DNA of 38,538 bases from Candidatus Aegiribacteria sp. Its GTDB lineage: Bacteria > Fermentibacterota > Fermentibacteria > Fermentibacterales > JCC-6. Of this stretch, positions 23,432-32,241 are shown piece by piece (positions within the stretch are counted from its first letter, which is position 1; each line of letters begins with the position of its first letter). The notes beneath the pieces were generated by a model. It worked only from the letters and a program-made list of their open reading frames with translations, searched no databases and had not been told where the DNA came from. The translations under genes were made by a program, and so were the position numbers. Location: contig JAUVEU010000022.1 in NCBI GenBank assembly GCA_030594645.1, positions 1 through 38,538 of the forward strand, written 5' to 3'.

Positions 23432-25939
23432 ATGAAAATACGAAATGGATTACGAAAGGGAATGAGCCTTGTCGAGATCACTATCGTTCTTGTAGTACTT
23501 CTGGTGGTCTTCGGTGCTGTTTTCCTTTTCTTCACAAGAGGTACGGAGCACTTTGAGTTTTCCAGACGGCAGAACGAGTTGATTACAATAGGGCGTCTGG
23601 CTCTCGAAGAGGTAACTGATGAGATCATCTACGCTGGTTATATGCCGAAGGGCGGCTGGGACAACGACGATTGGCATCCGGTCGTCATAGCAGATAATGA
23701 CCAGTTTGAATTCTATGCGGACTGGGAAGAAAGGGGAGAAAAACCCATTCTCAATACGGACTACAGGCTTTTAGCAGTCGCGGATGAGAGGTTTATTATT
23801 TCTGACCAGGCCGGTGATGTGCGCTTTGTTGGCAGTAATATCACATCCCTTAATTTCAGCTATCTCGACGAACTGCACAATTCACTGGCAGAACCTCTGG
23901 ATTCTCTGGACAGAGACCTCGTCAGACATGTTCAGATTTCCATTGAACTCAGTGATACATGGGGTGAACAGACCTACACGACAGAAGTTAACACCACCAT
24001 TTCCCCCCGCAATCTGGGGATGAACCATAATATTAACCCCGCTTTCTGGCCGCCTCCGGATCTCGAGGGACTGGTTGTTTTCAACGTTCCCGGAACCGGT
24101 GGAGAACATGCCCCGAACGATGATGAGATCCTTATGATAAACAGGATGCTCTTCTGGGGTTTGAGTGTCGTGCTTCTTAACGACGATGAAATGGAGACTT
24201 ACGATTTCATCGACAAGAACATCAACCTGATTGTACTCAGGCACAGGGATGCTTCCGGGGTTTTCCCACATCCCGATATATTCAATAATGCAGCGGCCGC
24301 TCCACTGGAGGTTCCAATTGTCACTCTGAACGCAAGAGACGCAGTGGACATTTTCTCAATGGCTCATATTTTTCTCGAACAGAATGATGACCGGATGCTG
24401 CCGGCAAATAACTGGCATCCTGTAAATAGAAATCTGCCGGATGATTTCAATGTATTTTTTGCTTACAATTCCGGATCTGGAGGTGCACAGTCTGTTCTTG
24501 ACAGTCTTATCTACAACATACCTGGTGATACACTTCAGCTTCTCACTTTCTCAGATACCCTAATAAATCTGTCGGGAGTATGTGTGAGAGACGAGATTTC
24601 TCAGCATCGAAGGATTCATTTCAGCGCCTATGACGCCACCGAATACACAACTGATGGCGGCTGGCAGATATTCTACAATGTCATAGCCTGGAGCATCGGC
24701 GAGCCACCTGCCGAGTACGGCGATCTGCTGGAATCAGAGGACTTCGAGAACCCTGATGATTATTCTGATGTTGACCCTGGTTACACGGGGGACAGCTGGT
24801 GTCATCTGGTTTCCGAATCTGTCGACATTCCAGCGCCGCTGGACGGTGGTTTTTCAGATCCGGTTATGAGATTTGATCAAATCTACTGGCTCAGGAACAA
24901 GAATCAGGGAGTATTCATCGAAATATGCACAGACAGCAGTCTCGGAGTCTGGAACAGGATAGAATACAAAACAATTCTTGATCCGGATTACTACAAGATA
25001 GTGACAGGATCTGATTACCCCGGCGGAATGATAAATACCTACAGGGAAAAAAGTGATGGATACAACTACCCTGTCACAATGAACTGGGAGCCTGTTGAAA
25101 TTGATCTTGAAGATTACGCAGGGGAGACTCTATGGTTCCGCCTTGTCTTCGGCGCGGTCCCGATACCATCGAACAATCAGGATGGTTACGTCGCAGACAA
25201 TTTCTCGGTCTGGGCAACCTCGGATTCTACAGGGTTCGAGGAAAGGATCGATTTGTGGGGAGATGATTTCGATCTCTGGAAGCATGATATACACGAGCCG
25301 GACACACTTCTCTGGACGGACAACTGGTCTTTCCTTGATCTTAACGAAACCGATGAGTTCTACCCTGATGCCTGGGGAAAATCATGGACAACCTGGGGTA
25401 TTGCCGAGTACATAGGCCCATGGTCGCATGGAGGGATCAATAATTCCTGGGAGATCGGAGTCACAGCGCTCTTCTGGCCCAAGCCTGATCCCCAGCCAAC
25501 TCCTTCGAATGGTGCGCATTACGCAGGAAACGCCCTGACATTCAATCTGGGTTACTACTACCCCAATGAGGCGTCATGGCTCCTTTCCGAGCGGTTTGAA
25601 ATGGATACTACCACTGCCTATGACATTATAAGGCTTGTTTACTTCAGGTGTGTGGGACTTGCGCCCCTTGATGACTGCTTCGTGCACCTTGTATTCTCCG
25701 ACGATACTATTCCGCCCGATCCAAACGACCTGAGCAATTGGGTGGAAGTCCGACGATACGATGGTGAGAATCAGAAAGTCTGGGAAGTCGAAATGCTGGA
25801 TGTATCCGATCAATTCAAGGAAGATGGAGAGGACATGGACTACTACTGGATACTGTTCACATTGATGTCCGGTCCCAATTTGGAACGTGGCGGTTGGAAT
25901 CTCGACAACATCGAGATTTACGGTGCCAATATTTATTAG
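23432..25939 (+). CDS. Giant PilW-like minor pilin with multidomain ectodomain
   Basis: An 835-residue protein with a prepilin N terminus KG|MSLVEITIVLVVLLVVF and a PilW/GspJ-like first ~190 residues (RRQNELITIGRLALEEVTDEI, then FYADWEE). Known PilW/GspJ proteins are about 200-350 residues, so some 500 are extra. Residues ~210-420 look like a Rossmann-like repeat seen in secreted proteins (LVVFNVPGTGG, INLIVLRHRDASGV, ending WQIFYNVIAWSIG). Residues ~440-590 and ~605-835 look like two jelly-roll, MAM or choice-of-anchor-like domains, ending VADNFSVW and GGWNLDNIEIYG. It would carry large binding domains at the tip of a pilus-like fibre. Domain names after residue 200 are tentative. A GGTGGTG precedes the ATG at 23432. 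Confidence 0.75.
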   Translation: MKIRNGLRKGMSLVEITIVLVVLLVVFGAVFLFFTRGTEHFEFSRRQNELITIGRLALEEVTDEIIYAGYMPKGGWDNDDWHPVVIADNDQFEFYADWEERGEKPILNTDYRLLAVADERFIISDQAGDVRFVGSNITSLNFSYLDELHNSLAEPLDSLDRDLVRHVQISIELSDTWGEQTYTTEVNTTISPRNLGMNHNINPAFWPPPDLEGLVVFNVPGTGGEHAPNDDEILMINRMLFWGLSVVLLNDDEMETYDFIDKNINLIVLRHRDASGVFPHPDIFNNAAAAPLEVPIVTLNARDAVDIFSMAHIFLEQNDDRMLPANNWHPVNRNLPDDFNVFFAYNSGSGGAQSVLDSLIYNIPGDTLQLLTFSDTLINLSGVCVRDEISQHRRIHFSAYDATEYTTDGGWQIFYNVIAWSIGEPPAEYGDLLESEDFENPDDYSDVDPGYTGDSWCHLVSESVDIPAPLDGGFSDPVMRFDQIYWLRNKNQGVFIEICTDSSLGVWNRIEYKTILDPDYYKIVTGSDYPGGMINTYREKSDGYNYPVTMNWEPVEIDLEDYAGETLWFRLVFGAVPIPSNNQDGYVADNFSVWATSDSTGFEERIDLWGDDFDLWKHDIHEPDTLLWTDNWSFLDLNETDEFYPDAWGKSWTTWGIAEYIGPWSHGGINNSWEIGVTALFWPKPDPQPTPSNGAHYAGNALTFNLGYYYPNEASWLLSERFEMDTTTAYDIIRLVYFRCVGLAPLDDCFVHLVFSDDTIPPDPNDLSNWVEVRRYDGENQKVWEVEMLDVSDQFKEDGEDMDYYWILFTLMSGPNLERGGWNLDNIEIYGANIY

Positions 25940-25949
25940 GAGGAGTATC

Positions 25950-27458
25950 ATGAGAACAAATGAAAGAAGAGGCTCCGCCCTGGTATTGGTAATGATTTCC
26001 GCGGTAGTACTGTCTATCCTTGCCGGAGCGGTGTATATGCTTTTCGATGCTAATATCAGGTCACAGCAATGGGCAAAGGAACAAATACAGGCCAGGTTTA
26101 CCGCCGAGGCGGGAGCCAACCTGTCGGTGTACATGATAATGGGCGGCGCGGATGTACCTCAGGGGAAACTCCCGGTCAGGTTTCTTCCCGATACCACCGT
26201 TTCTGGTAGCTGGTTCGATCTGGGAGAAGGAATGGGATGGGTTCAGGCATGGGTCGACCCCCATGATAAGAATAATCAGGTAAGTGCAGCAAACTCTTAC
26301 GAAGTAAGGGTTCTTTCCAAGGTGGTGTCCGAAGATCAGAGTTACTCATACGGTATCGGAACCATGATACTGCCCAGAAACTTCGCGACGTATGCCACCT
26401 TCCTGAACGATGGCGGGGGAGGATCAGGTGGATACTATGGAGACTATTACAGGTTTGATGGCCCCTTCCATACAAACACCTCCGTCAATATTACAAGCAC
26501 TACCGCAGGCAGGGATGGCGATCCATGGTTCTATTCGATATCGATCGTAGAGGACGTATACTACTATGTTCATGGAGGATATGCGCCAACCTCGGTGCCT
26601 CAAACAGGCAACCTCTGGATCGAGCCTTACGAAAAAATGCTAATGGGGGAACCCTATTTTTCCCTCGGAGTCGATCCTATACCTTTCGGATCATCCGAGG
26701 TTATGTGGCAGTCTGCCTTTAATGCAGCCTCAGCAGGAGGACTTTTACTTACCAGCACGGAAGTACCAGATGGAGCAAGGATGGTACTGACGGACTCCAC
26801 CCTTCAAGTACGACAGACCGATGCCGGTCCCACAGTATCGTACGATCTCGCCGCACTGACCAATCCGGTTGTCTGGATAGATAATCTTGCAACCGAGACG
26901 GTCTATCTTAAGGGTATTCGGTCAACCCCGCTTACTACTGGTTTGACCATGCCCCTGACCATAGGTGTCACCGGACATCTAGGCATGTCCGGATCTCTTT
27001 TCTACCAGAACGGGGATCTGCTTGATCCTGACAACAATATCATGCTCGGTATCATCGTGAAAAACGGAGACTTTGTTGTAGCTGAAGACCCGAGCTGGGA
27101 TGGTTCGGCTGATTGGAGTGCCCCGTTTTCTATTGATACATACGATGTAGCCAGCCTGGAGTATGATGCCGTGATAATGGTGCTGGATGGTTTCTTCAAG
27201 AACGAGGTGTACGTTTCATCCCATTGGCCATCTCCTGCTATTGACCTCAGAATCGTGGGCGGCTACATAATAAACGAGGAGGGATGGACAACCGATCCAC
27301 ATGGTGATACTTTCGGATACTGGTCGGATATTGTTTACGATCCAAGGCTTATGACCATGCATCCTCCGTTCTATCCCCAGACCGGTATCTGGGATACGGC
27401 GTACTGGGAGGAGGAGCCTGATCTTACGGAGAGTGACATTGAAACCAACCAGCAGTAA
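25950..27458 (+). CDS. Large PilX-like protein, first of two tandem paralogues
   Basis: A 502-residue protein; ATG at 25950 lies just after TTAGGAGGAG, preferred over an in-frame start at 25887 inside the previous gene. Residues 1-30 are MRTNERRGSALVLVMISAVV-type: basic head plus one hydrophobic helix, then QQWAKEQIQARFTAEAGANLS, as in PilX and DUF4900 proteins. The ectodomain has a glycine-rich stretch near 150-165 (DGGGGSGGYYGDYY) and ends HPPFYPQTGIW with WEEEPDL. The same ending, in slightly different form, closes the next gene, so the two are paralogues. Function beyond a surface-fibre role is unknown. Confidence 0.72.
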   Translation: MRTNERRGSALVLVMISAVVLSILAGAVYMLFDANIRSQQWAKEQIQARFTAEAGANLSVYMIMGGADVPQGKLPVRFLPDTTVSGSWFDLGEGMGWVQAWVDPHDKNNQVSAANSYEVRVLSKVVSEDQSYSYGIGTMILPRNFATYATFLNDGGGGSGGYYGDYYRFDGPFHTNTSVNITSTTAGRDGDPWFYSISIVEDVYYYVHGGYAPTSVPQTGNLWIEPYEKMLMGEPYFSLGVDPIPFGSSEVMWQSAFNAASAGGLLLTSTEVPDGARMVLTDSTLQVRQTDAGPTVSYDLAALTNPVVWIDNLATETVYLKGIRSTPLTTGLTMPLTIGVTGHLGMSGSLFYQNGDLLDPDNNIMLGIIVKNGDFVVAEDPSWDGSADWSAPFSIDTYDVASLEYDAVIMVLDGFFKNEVYVSSHWPSPAIDLRIVGGYIINEEGWTTDPHGDTFGYWSDIVYDPRLMTMHPPFYPQTGIWDTAYWEEEPDLTESDIETNQQ

Positions 27459-27459
27459 T

Positions 27460-28908
27460 ATGCTGAAAAGGAGCATCGAAACGACAGATCTGACAGGAAG
27501 CAGAATCAGCAACGGGAGCCGCAGAGGTGCGGCTCTCGCTGTTGTTTTCGTTGTAATGATCATTCTGAGTATTCTTGGAGGAGCTGTGTACGTTCTTTTC
27601 GCGTCCAATGTCTCATCGATGAAATGGACAGTAGACAGGATCGGTGCCCGATTCGCAGCTGAATCAGGTATGAGGCTTGCAATACATCATCTTTCTCTTG
27701 ATTTGATTCCTCCAGAAGGAACTGAGCCCTTCTTTCTTCCGGATGCCAGCGCGGGATGGATCTCGATTCCGGGTGTGGATGACAGGGCTTTTGTGGTTAT
27801 AGATCCCTACGATTTAGTAATCAAACCGTTTGCCATTACCGGAGTGGAGATCAGAAGCATCGGCAGATCGGGTGAAGGGATCGAAACCGTTGTTGCCAGG
27901 TACGTTCCTGATTCCCCATCGCGGTACGCTCTTCTGGTTGATGAATCGATTCCTGAAGGTATCTTCACGGATGGCAGGATGATAGACGGTCCGGTACACT
28001 GTAATGGAACCATTGAGTTCTCAAGCTCTACACCAGATTCGGCATTCGATCCTTATGTACAGGAAATCTCTACTACAACCGAAGGAGGTTTCTTTTTTTC
28101 GGAATTCGGTTATTCTGAAACTCCCCATCCGGAGGGAAGCAATACATGGGTACAGCCGTTTGCGAGCCATCGCGGAGGCAGCCCCTCCTGGAATACCGAT
28201 GCTCAGGAAATCGATTTCGCAAGGCTTCACGAGTACTTCGACGGATTACGATCTGAAGCAGCGCTGAAGGGAACTCTCATATATGGAGTGAAGAGACTCC
28301 TGTTCGATGGGGAGAGGATACTGTTCAGTAAGGGAATAATCAGCCCAACAGAAATAATTCAGCTTTCGAATGATTCCAATATTGTTTTCATTGAAAACGG
28401 TGGTCTCCCGGTCTACATGAAGTCGAAAAATGTATTGACAGTGCCGCTTACGGTTATATCGACCGGTCCCATCTATATATCGGGTATGATTGACGCAAGG
28501 ACATCCACGAACGGGGGACCGCTCGGGATAGTTTCGCTGAGGGATATTATCATTGCCACGGATCCATCACAGAACGGAAGTTCAGACTGGCCTAATCCCT
28601 GGAACATCAGCACGGATCACTCCTTAAGCGTAAAGGCGTACCTTGCCGCTCCATCGGGAGAGCTCCGCGCGGAAAGCATGTTTTACCCCCATAACAAAGA
28701 GTACTTCAGCGTACTCGGTGGTGTGCTTGAGGCAAAGGTTGGAAGACTGGGAAATGCGACTATGGGCTATGAGCTATATATTGCGTACGATGAGGGACTT
28801 ACAGGAGTCCGCCCACCCTTCTTCCCGATACTTGAGCACTGGCAGATGATCTCATGGGAGGAAGATCCCGACTTCGATCTCGAAGACATAGAAGACAACA
28901 TGTACTAA
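27460..28908 (+). CDS. Large PilX-like protein, second of two tandem paralogues
   Basis: A 482-residue protein. ATG at 27460 is one base after the previous stop (TAATATG), suited to translational restart; the frame also offers GTG 27433, overlapping the upstream gene by 26 bases with GGAG too close to it. After a basic head, NGSRRGAALAVVFVVMIILS starts the hydrophobic helix, followed by SSMKWTVDRIGARFAAESGMRLA, matching the paralogue upstream (QARFTAEAGANLS). The C terminus RPPFFPILEHW with WEEDPDFDLEDIEDN parallels HPPFYP with WEEEPDLTESDIETN. The stop codon is one base before the inverted repeat of the transposase element, so the element sits directly behind the operon. Confidence 0.72.
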   Translation: MLKRSIETTDLTGSRISNGSRRGAALAVVFVVMIILSILGGAVYVLFASNVSSMKWTVDRIGARFAAESGMRLAIHHLSLDLIPPEGTEPFFLPDASAGWISIPGVDDRAFVVIDPYDLVIKPFAITGVEIRSIGRSGEGIETVVARYVPDSPSRYALLVDESIPEGIFTDGRMIDGPVHCNGTIEFSSSTPDSAFDPYVQEISTTTEGGFFFSEFGYSETPHPEGSNTWVQPFASHRGGSPSWNTDAQEIDFARLHEYFDGLRSEAALKGTLIYGVKRLLFDGERILFSKGIISPTEIIQLSNDSNIVFIENGGLPVYMKSKNVLTVPLTVISTGPIYISGMIDARTSTNGGPLGIVSLRDIIIATDPSQNGSSDWPNPWNISTDHSLSVKAYLAAPSGELRAESMFYPHNKEYFSVLGGVLEAKVGRLGNATMGYELYIAYDEGLTGVRPPFFPILEHWQMISWEEDPDFDLEDIEDNMY

Positions 28909-28909
28909 A

Positions 28910-28936
28910 GGGGCCGGGCCTAACATCTAAACATTT
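28910..28936. repeat. Left arm of perfect 27-bp inverted repeat
   Basis: Begins GGGGCCGGGCC and ends AAACATTT; it is the exact reverse complement of 29921-29947 and the match stops precisely at both ends. It contains the stop codon of the transposase gene (complement of 28927-28929). Confidence 0.9.
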
Positions 28937-29787
28937 TGCCTCTGTTTGATAATTCTCCCGATTGTTACAACATGCTTATTCAAAAATTTAGCAAGTTCTT
29001 TCTGAGTGTATCCATGTTCGAAAAATGCCTCTAATAACGTTTTATTCCTCATTTCTTTATTCATAGATTTGAGATTTTCAAATAGTGAAGTTAGATCCTC
29101 TCTGCATGCATATCTCTGTTCCCTTGGAATCTCTGTATCATCCTTGTATTCACTGATTCTTTTACTTAGCGATTCTATGAAACTTTTATCTCCCAGAATA
29201 AGACCAGCCTTGATATCCTTCATAGGTGAATCGGCATTGATGCCATCCATAACGAAGTTTATGTATCGTTTACGGGCAAGTGACAAATCATTGTCAAACT
29301 GGGATAGAATCCACTCTATTGTGAGGAAAGAATCCCACCATTTGGTATTACCGATAGTTGAAGAGAAACTGCTCCACTGGTATTCTCGAGGGTGTTTCAC
29401 AATTCCGGCTCTTACAGGATTAAGAACTATATATCTGCACAGCTCAAGAAGATAGTCATCCCTTTGTACTAGAATTGCTTTAAATCTTCCCTGAAATACA
29501 TGACCGACGCGATCATATTGCTTATTGAAATACTGGGCATAAATCGAGTTTAACCTGTGTATTCCTGCTGACAGATTTGCGTCAGGAGTTTCTATAAGTA
29601 AGTGGTAATGATTGTCCATGATACAGTATGCATGACAGATGTAGTTGAATGCTTTGGTACAGTTTTCTAGAGTATCAAGGAACTTATACCTGTTATCATC
29701 ATTTATGAAGATTGCAGCTTTACTGTTGCCACGTGCGGTAACGTGATACAAAGCTCCCGGGTATTCGATTCTTAATTGCCTGCTCAT
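28927..29787 (-). CDS. REP-associated tyrosine transposase (Y1/HUH family)
   Basis: A 286-residue protein. The start is ATG at 29787, giving the family-typical opening MSRQLRIEYPGALYHVTARG; a longer frame to 29841 adds unrelated residues. The HUH motif is MDNHYHLL with His60 and His62, and GRFKAILVQRDDYLLELCRY at about 100-119 holds the candidate catalytic tyrosine (Tyr112 or Tyr119), followed by IVLNPVRAG. The last ~45 residues contain a helix-turn-helix (GYTQKELAKFLNKHVVTIGR). Such RAYT proteins mobilise single-stranded DNA and often act on nearby palindromes; the 12-bp inverted repeat at 29866-29914 is a possible substrate. All motifs look intact. Confidence 0.9.
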   Translation of the reverse strand: MSRQLRIEYPGALYHVTARGNSKAAIFINDDNRYKFLDTLENCTKAFNYICHAYCIMDNHYHLLIETPDANLSAGIHRLNSIYAQYFNKQYDRVGHVFQGRFKAILVQRDDYLLELCRYIVLNPVRAGIVKHPREYQWSSFSSTIGNTKWWDSFLTIEWILSQFDNDLSLARKRYINFVMDGINADSPMKDIKAGLILGDKSFIESLSKRISEYKDDTEIPREQRYACREDLTSLFENLKSMNKEMRNKTLLEAFFEHGYTQKELAKFLNKHVVTIGRIIKQRQNV

Positions 29788-29865
29788 ATTATGAGTGTAC
29801 GCATAAATTGGATACACTTCAAGTGTTGAAAAGAAAAGCACTAAATAAAAGTACCCTCATGAGAT

Positions 29866-29914
29866 GTTCAGCGACAACGTCAGAATTGGATCAAAACATC
29901 AATTGTCGCTGAAC
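29866..29914. repeat. 12-bp inverted repeat hairpin near the element's right end
   Basis: GTTCAGCGACAA at 29866-29877 and TTGTCGCTGAAC at 29903-29914 are perfect complements around a 25-base loop. It lies upstream of the transposase start and just inside the 27-bp arm, the place where Y1 transposases have their subterminal recognition hairpin. Confidence 0.75.
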
Positions 29915-29920
29915 AATCAG

Positions 29921-29947
29921 AAATGTTTAGATGTTAGGCCCGGCCCC
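29921..29947. repeat. Right arm of perfect 27-bp inverted repeat
   Basis: Exact reverse complement of 28910-28936. It encodes the final Gly-Gly-Arg-Ala region and TAA stop (complement of 29934-29936) of the SHMT gene, so the repeat lies partly inside that coding sequence. Confidence 0.9.
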
Positions 29948-31379
29948 CTGAGTTTCTCAGATTTTCGGCGAAGAGTTTTGCGTAATCTCCCGTAGGGAAT
30001 GCTGATTCAAGGGCACCCGAAGCAAGCCTGATGCTTTCTTCAAGCGGCAGTGTGTAGCGCATTAATGTGTATTTTTTTCTGAAATCGGCCACTTCATCGG
30101 CAACATCTTCATTCTTTAATATTATCCTTGCCATAAGTTCCGCAAGAGTGCCGAAATCATCTTCATTCATTCCGTACCTGGTCATTTCGGATACACCTGT
30201 TCTGATACCGCTTGAGAAAAGAAAAGTCTCGTCATCGGGAAGTGCCTGGTAGTTGACTATGATGTTATTGGCCTGAAGGCGGTCCGCAATTTCTGAACCT
30301 TCTCCGTGCTCCGAAACCCGGATTACCACCTGATGTGTATGCGTATATCCGTCAGAGGGATCACCCTCAACCATAAGCCCGTTATCTGCAAGGTGTTTAG
30401 CGAAGGCTCTTGCGTTTGACAGAACCTTGTTCTGATATTCATCCTTGAATTCGTTTATTTCAGTGGTTGCAACAAGAAGTCCAAGCAGTGTGGCAAGATG
30501 ATGGTTGCTCGTGCTGCCAGGGAAGGCTCTGCTCGTGATATCAAGCCAGAGTTTCCGAAGAGGAGTTTTCTTTGCCATGTTGCTGACGACTACACCACGC
30601 TGCGGTCCGAAGAATGTCTTGTGGGTGGATCCTGTAACAACATCCGCACCATTAGCAAGCGGAGCCTGGAATGCTCCATAGATTCCGAGTACATGGGCCA
30701 TGTCATACATTATGACCGGTCTGTCTTCCCAGTTGGCCACCTCATCAGCAAGTTCTTTGACAGGCTCCGGATAGAGGAACATGCTTTTCCCGAAAATAAC
30801 AAGCTCGGGACGTACCCTGCGTACCGTTTCCAGCATCTCAGGTACGTCAATTCTGTATGGGTTGCTTTCCATTACAGGGAAATTGACACAGTTCTCCTTG
30901 CCTGTTTCAGGATCAATATCGACAAAATTGAAAAGCGCTCCGAAGGGCTGGCTGGATAGATGGCCTCCCAGCCCCAGATTGTTATTCATAACGGCGCGGA
31001 GTTTTCTGAATGTGCCATCCGGAGTGGAACGGTTCACGAATTTGGTCACTCCTTCGAATATGACTTCATTTGCCATTTGTCCGCTTATGGTTCTCAGTTC
31101 AGCTTCCGAACACTGGAAATATTCCTTTATCGCTTCTCCGACCTCTTCCTCTATTCTTCTGATAAAGTCAGTTCCGTGATAGAAATACACATCCCTGCCC
31201 TTCATCCTTTTATGCTCGGCGTATCTGCCGGCTGGATCGCATAATTCACAGATTTTAACAAGAGGGCTGGGTGTATTCTCGGAGGGAATGAGATTTATGC
31301 ATTTTCTCTGTCTCCACAAATTGTTCTCCCGTATTCTTCCGAAAAGGTCATCCATTTTTTGTGACAACTCGGCCATCAT
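29934..31379 (-). CDS. Divergent serine hydroxymethyltransferase-family PLP enzyme
   Basis: A 481-residue fold-type I PLP enzyme of the GlyA family. Recognisable features are NLIPSENTPSPLV near 29-41, GRYAEH near 51-56, GGHLSSQPFGA near 138-148, the PLP-contacting DMAH at 226-229 and GSTHKTFFGPQRG at 250-262 with Lys254 as Schiff-base lysine. SHMT makes glycine and methylene-THF from serine. The sequence is about 60 residues longer than usual GlyA (~415-430) and several motifs deviate (STHKTFFGPQ for TTHKTLRGPR), so another amino acid substrate is possible. GGAG lies five bases before ATG 31379; a second ATG follows directly. Third gene of the antiporter operon. Its last residues and stop fall in the 27-bp element arm. 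Confidence 0.78.
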   Translation of the reverse strand: MMAELSQKMDDLFGRIRENNLWRQRKCINLIPSENTPSPLVKICELCDPAGRYAEHKRMKGRDVYFYHGTDFIRRIEEEVGEAIKEYFQCSEAELRTISGQMANEVIFEGVTKFVNRSTPDGTFRKLRAVMNNNLGLGGHLSSQPFGALFNFVDIDPETGKENCVNFPVMESNPYRIDVPEMLETVRRVRPELVIFGKSMFLYPEPVKELADEVANWEDRPVIMYDMAHVLGIYGAFQAPLANGADVVTGSTHKTFFGPQRGVVVSNMAKKTPLRKLWLDITSRAFPGSTSNHHLATLLGLLVATTEINEFKDEYQNKVLSNARAFAKHLADNGLMVEGDPSDGYTHTHQVVIRVSEHGEGSEIADRLQANNIIVNYQALPDDETFLFSSGIRTGVSEMTRYGMNEDDFGTLAELMARIILKNEDVADEVADFRKKYTLMRYTLPLEESIRLASGALESAFPTGDYAKLFAENLRNSGGRA

Positions 31380-31408
31380 TCTACTCCTTACAAGTTCATT
31401 AACTGAAT

Positions 31409-32239
31409 TTATATAGTTTCCAGTGATCCTCTTACTATATCTGGCGACAGTACTATAATGCAGGCTCCACGGTGATTGTCCAAATCTCCGGTAATTTCCT
31501 CGATTGAAGCTATCATTTCATCAAGGGTATCGGCTGGAACGAGTGCAAGAATGGTTCTTGGTTCAGGCTGGGAACTGCCGAGGACATCAAGAAATCCCGC
31601 AAAAACCGGTGCTCCGGAAAGGATTTGACTCATAAGGTTTCCTTCATGGGTTATGGCTCCTGGAAGACCCATCTCAAGAAAGAGCTCGATTATGTCATTG
31701 TAGACTTCGTCCTCCTGAACAATTATCAGCATAAGCCGGTTAAAAGTTTTGTCCTTACAGGAATCAATAGCAGTTGCCGGAGCAGCGTGATAAAGGAAAG
31801 CTTCCCTGAGGGTATATGAGGTTGTACTGCTAAGCAGTTCGTATCTGGATTTACCTGCGCCAAGTACTCTGCTGGCAGCAGCAAGGAGCCTCAGATGCAT
31901 TTCCGGATCTTCAGGAGGGCCTACTATAGCACAGAATACGTGTACACTTCTTTTGTCCATGGCATCAAAAGATACTCCCCCGGCTGAAATGCCAAGGGCA
32001 AGTGCGAAATCCTTCATGCCTGTAACCTTGCAGTGAGGAATCGCGATTCCTCTGCCGAAACCCGTTGATCCCATTTTTTCTCGTTCCAGAAGGCCCTGTT
32101 CGATATTTACCATATCGACTCCGGCAGCACCAGGGGATTTTTCGATAAGCCCGGCAAGGCTTTTGATAATTTCTTCCTTTGTTTTTCCCGCAAGCTCGAT
32201 TGTGCAGGATTCCGGTGAAAGGTATTTGGAAATATTCAT
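31409..32239 (-). CDS. PTS EIIA (PtsN/fructose-type) domain protein with extra C-terminal domain
   Basis: A 276-residue protein. Residues 1-150 are an EIIA type-2 domain with GFGRGIAIPHCK at 60-71; His69 is the phosphorylation site in this family. Residues ~165-270 form a second alpha/beta domain (RLMLIIVQEDEVYNDIIEL, then RTILALVPADTLDEMIASIEEI) that looks PII-like or ACT-like, which is a tentative reading. No EIIB, EIIC or HPr gene is near, so a regulatory rather than sugar-transport role is likely. It starts two bases after the antiporter stop, which suggests direct control of the transporter. The SHMT gene follows 29 bases downstream. Confidence 0.82.
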   Translation of the reverse strand: MNISKYLSPESCTIELAGKTKEEIIKSLAGLIEKSPGAAGVDMVNIEQGLLEREKMGSTGFGRGIAIPHCKVTGMKDFALALGISAGGVSFDAMDKRSVHVFCAIVGPPEDPEMHLRLLAAASRVLGAGKSRYELLSSTTSYTLREAFLYHAAPATAIDSCKDKTFNRLMLIIVQEDEVYNDIIELFLEMGLPGAITHEGNLMSQILSGAPVFAGFLDVLGSSQPEPRTILALVPADTLDEMIASIEEITGDLDNHRGACIIVLSPDIVRGSLETI

Positions 32240-32241
32240 TA

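Larger units (their letters stand above)
28910..29947. mobile_element. RAYT/IS200-like insertion element
   Basis: A 1038-base unit bounded by a perfect 27-bp inverted repeat and carrying one Y1 transposase gene on the minus strand. It lies between the convergent ends of the pilin operon and the SHMT gene. No target-site duplication is seen: the outer bases differ (A before 28910, C after 29947). Canonical IS200/IS605 and RAYT elements lack long terminal inverted repeats, so either the arms derive from a former shared terminator or this is an unusual element. Confidence 0.65.
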
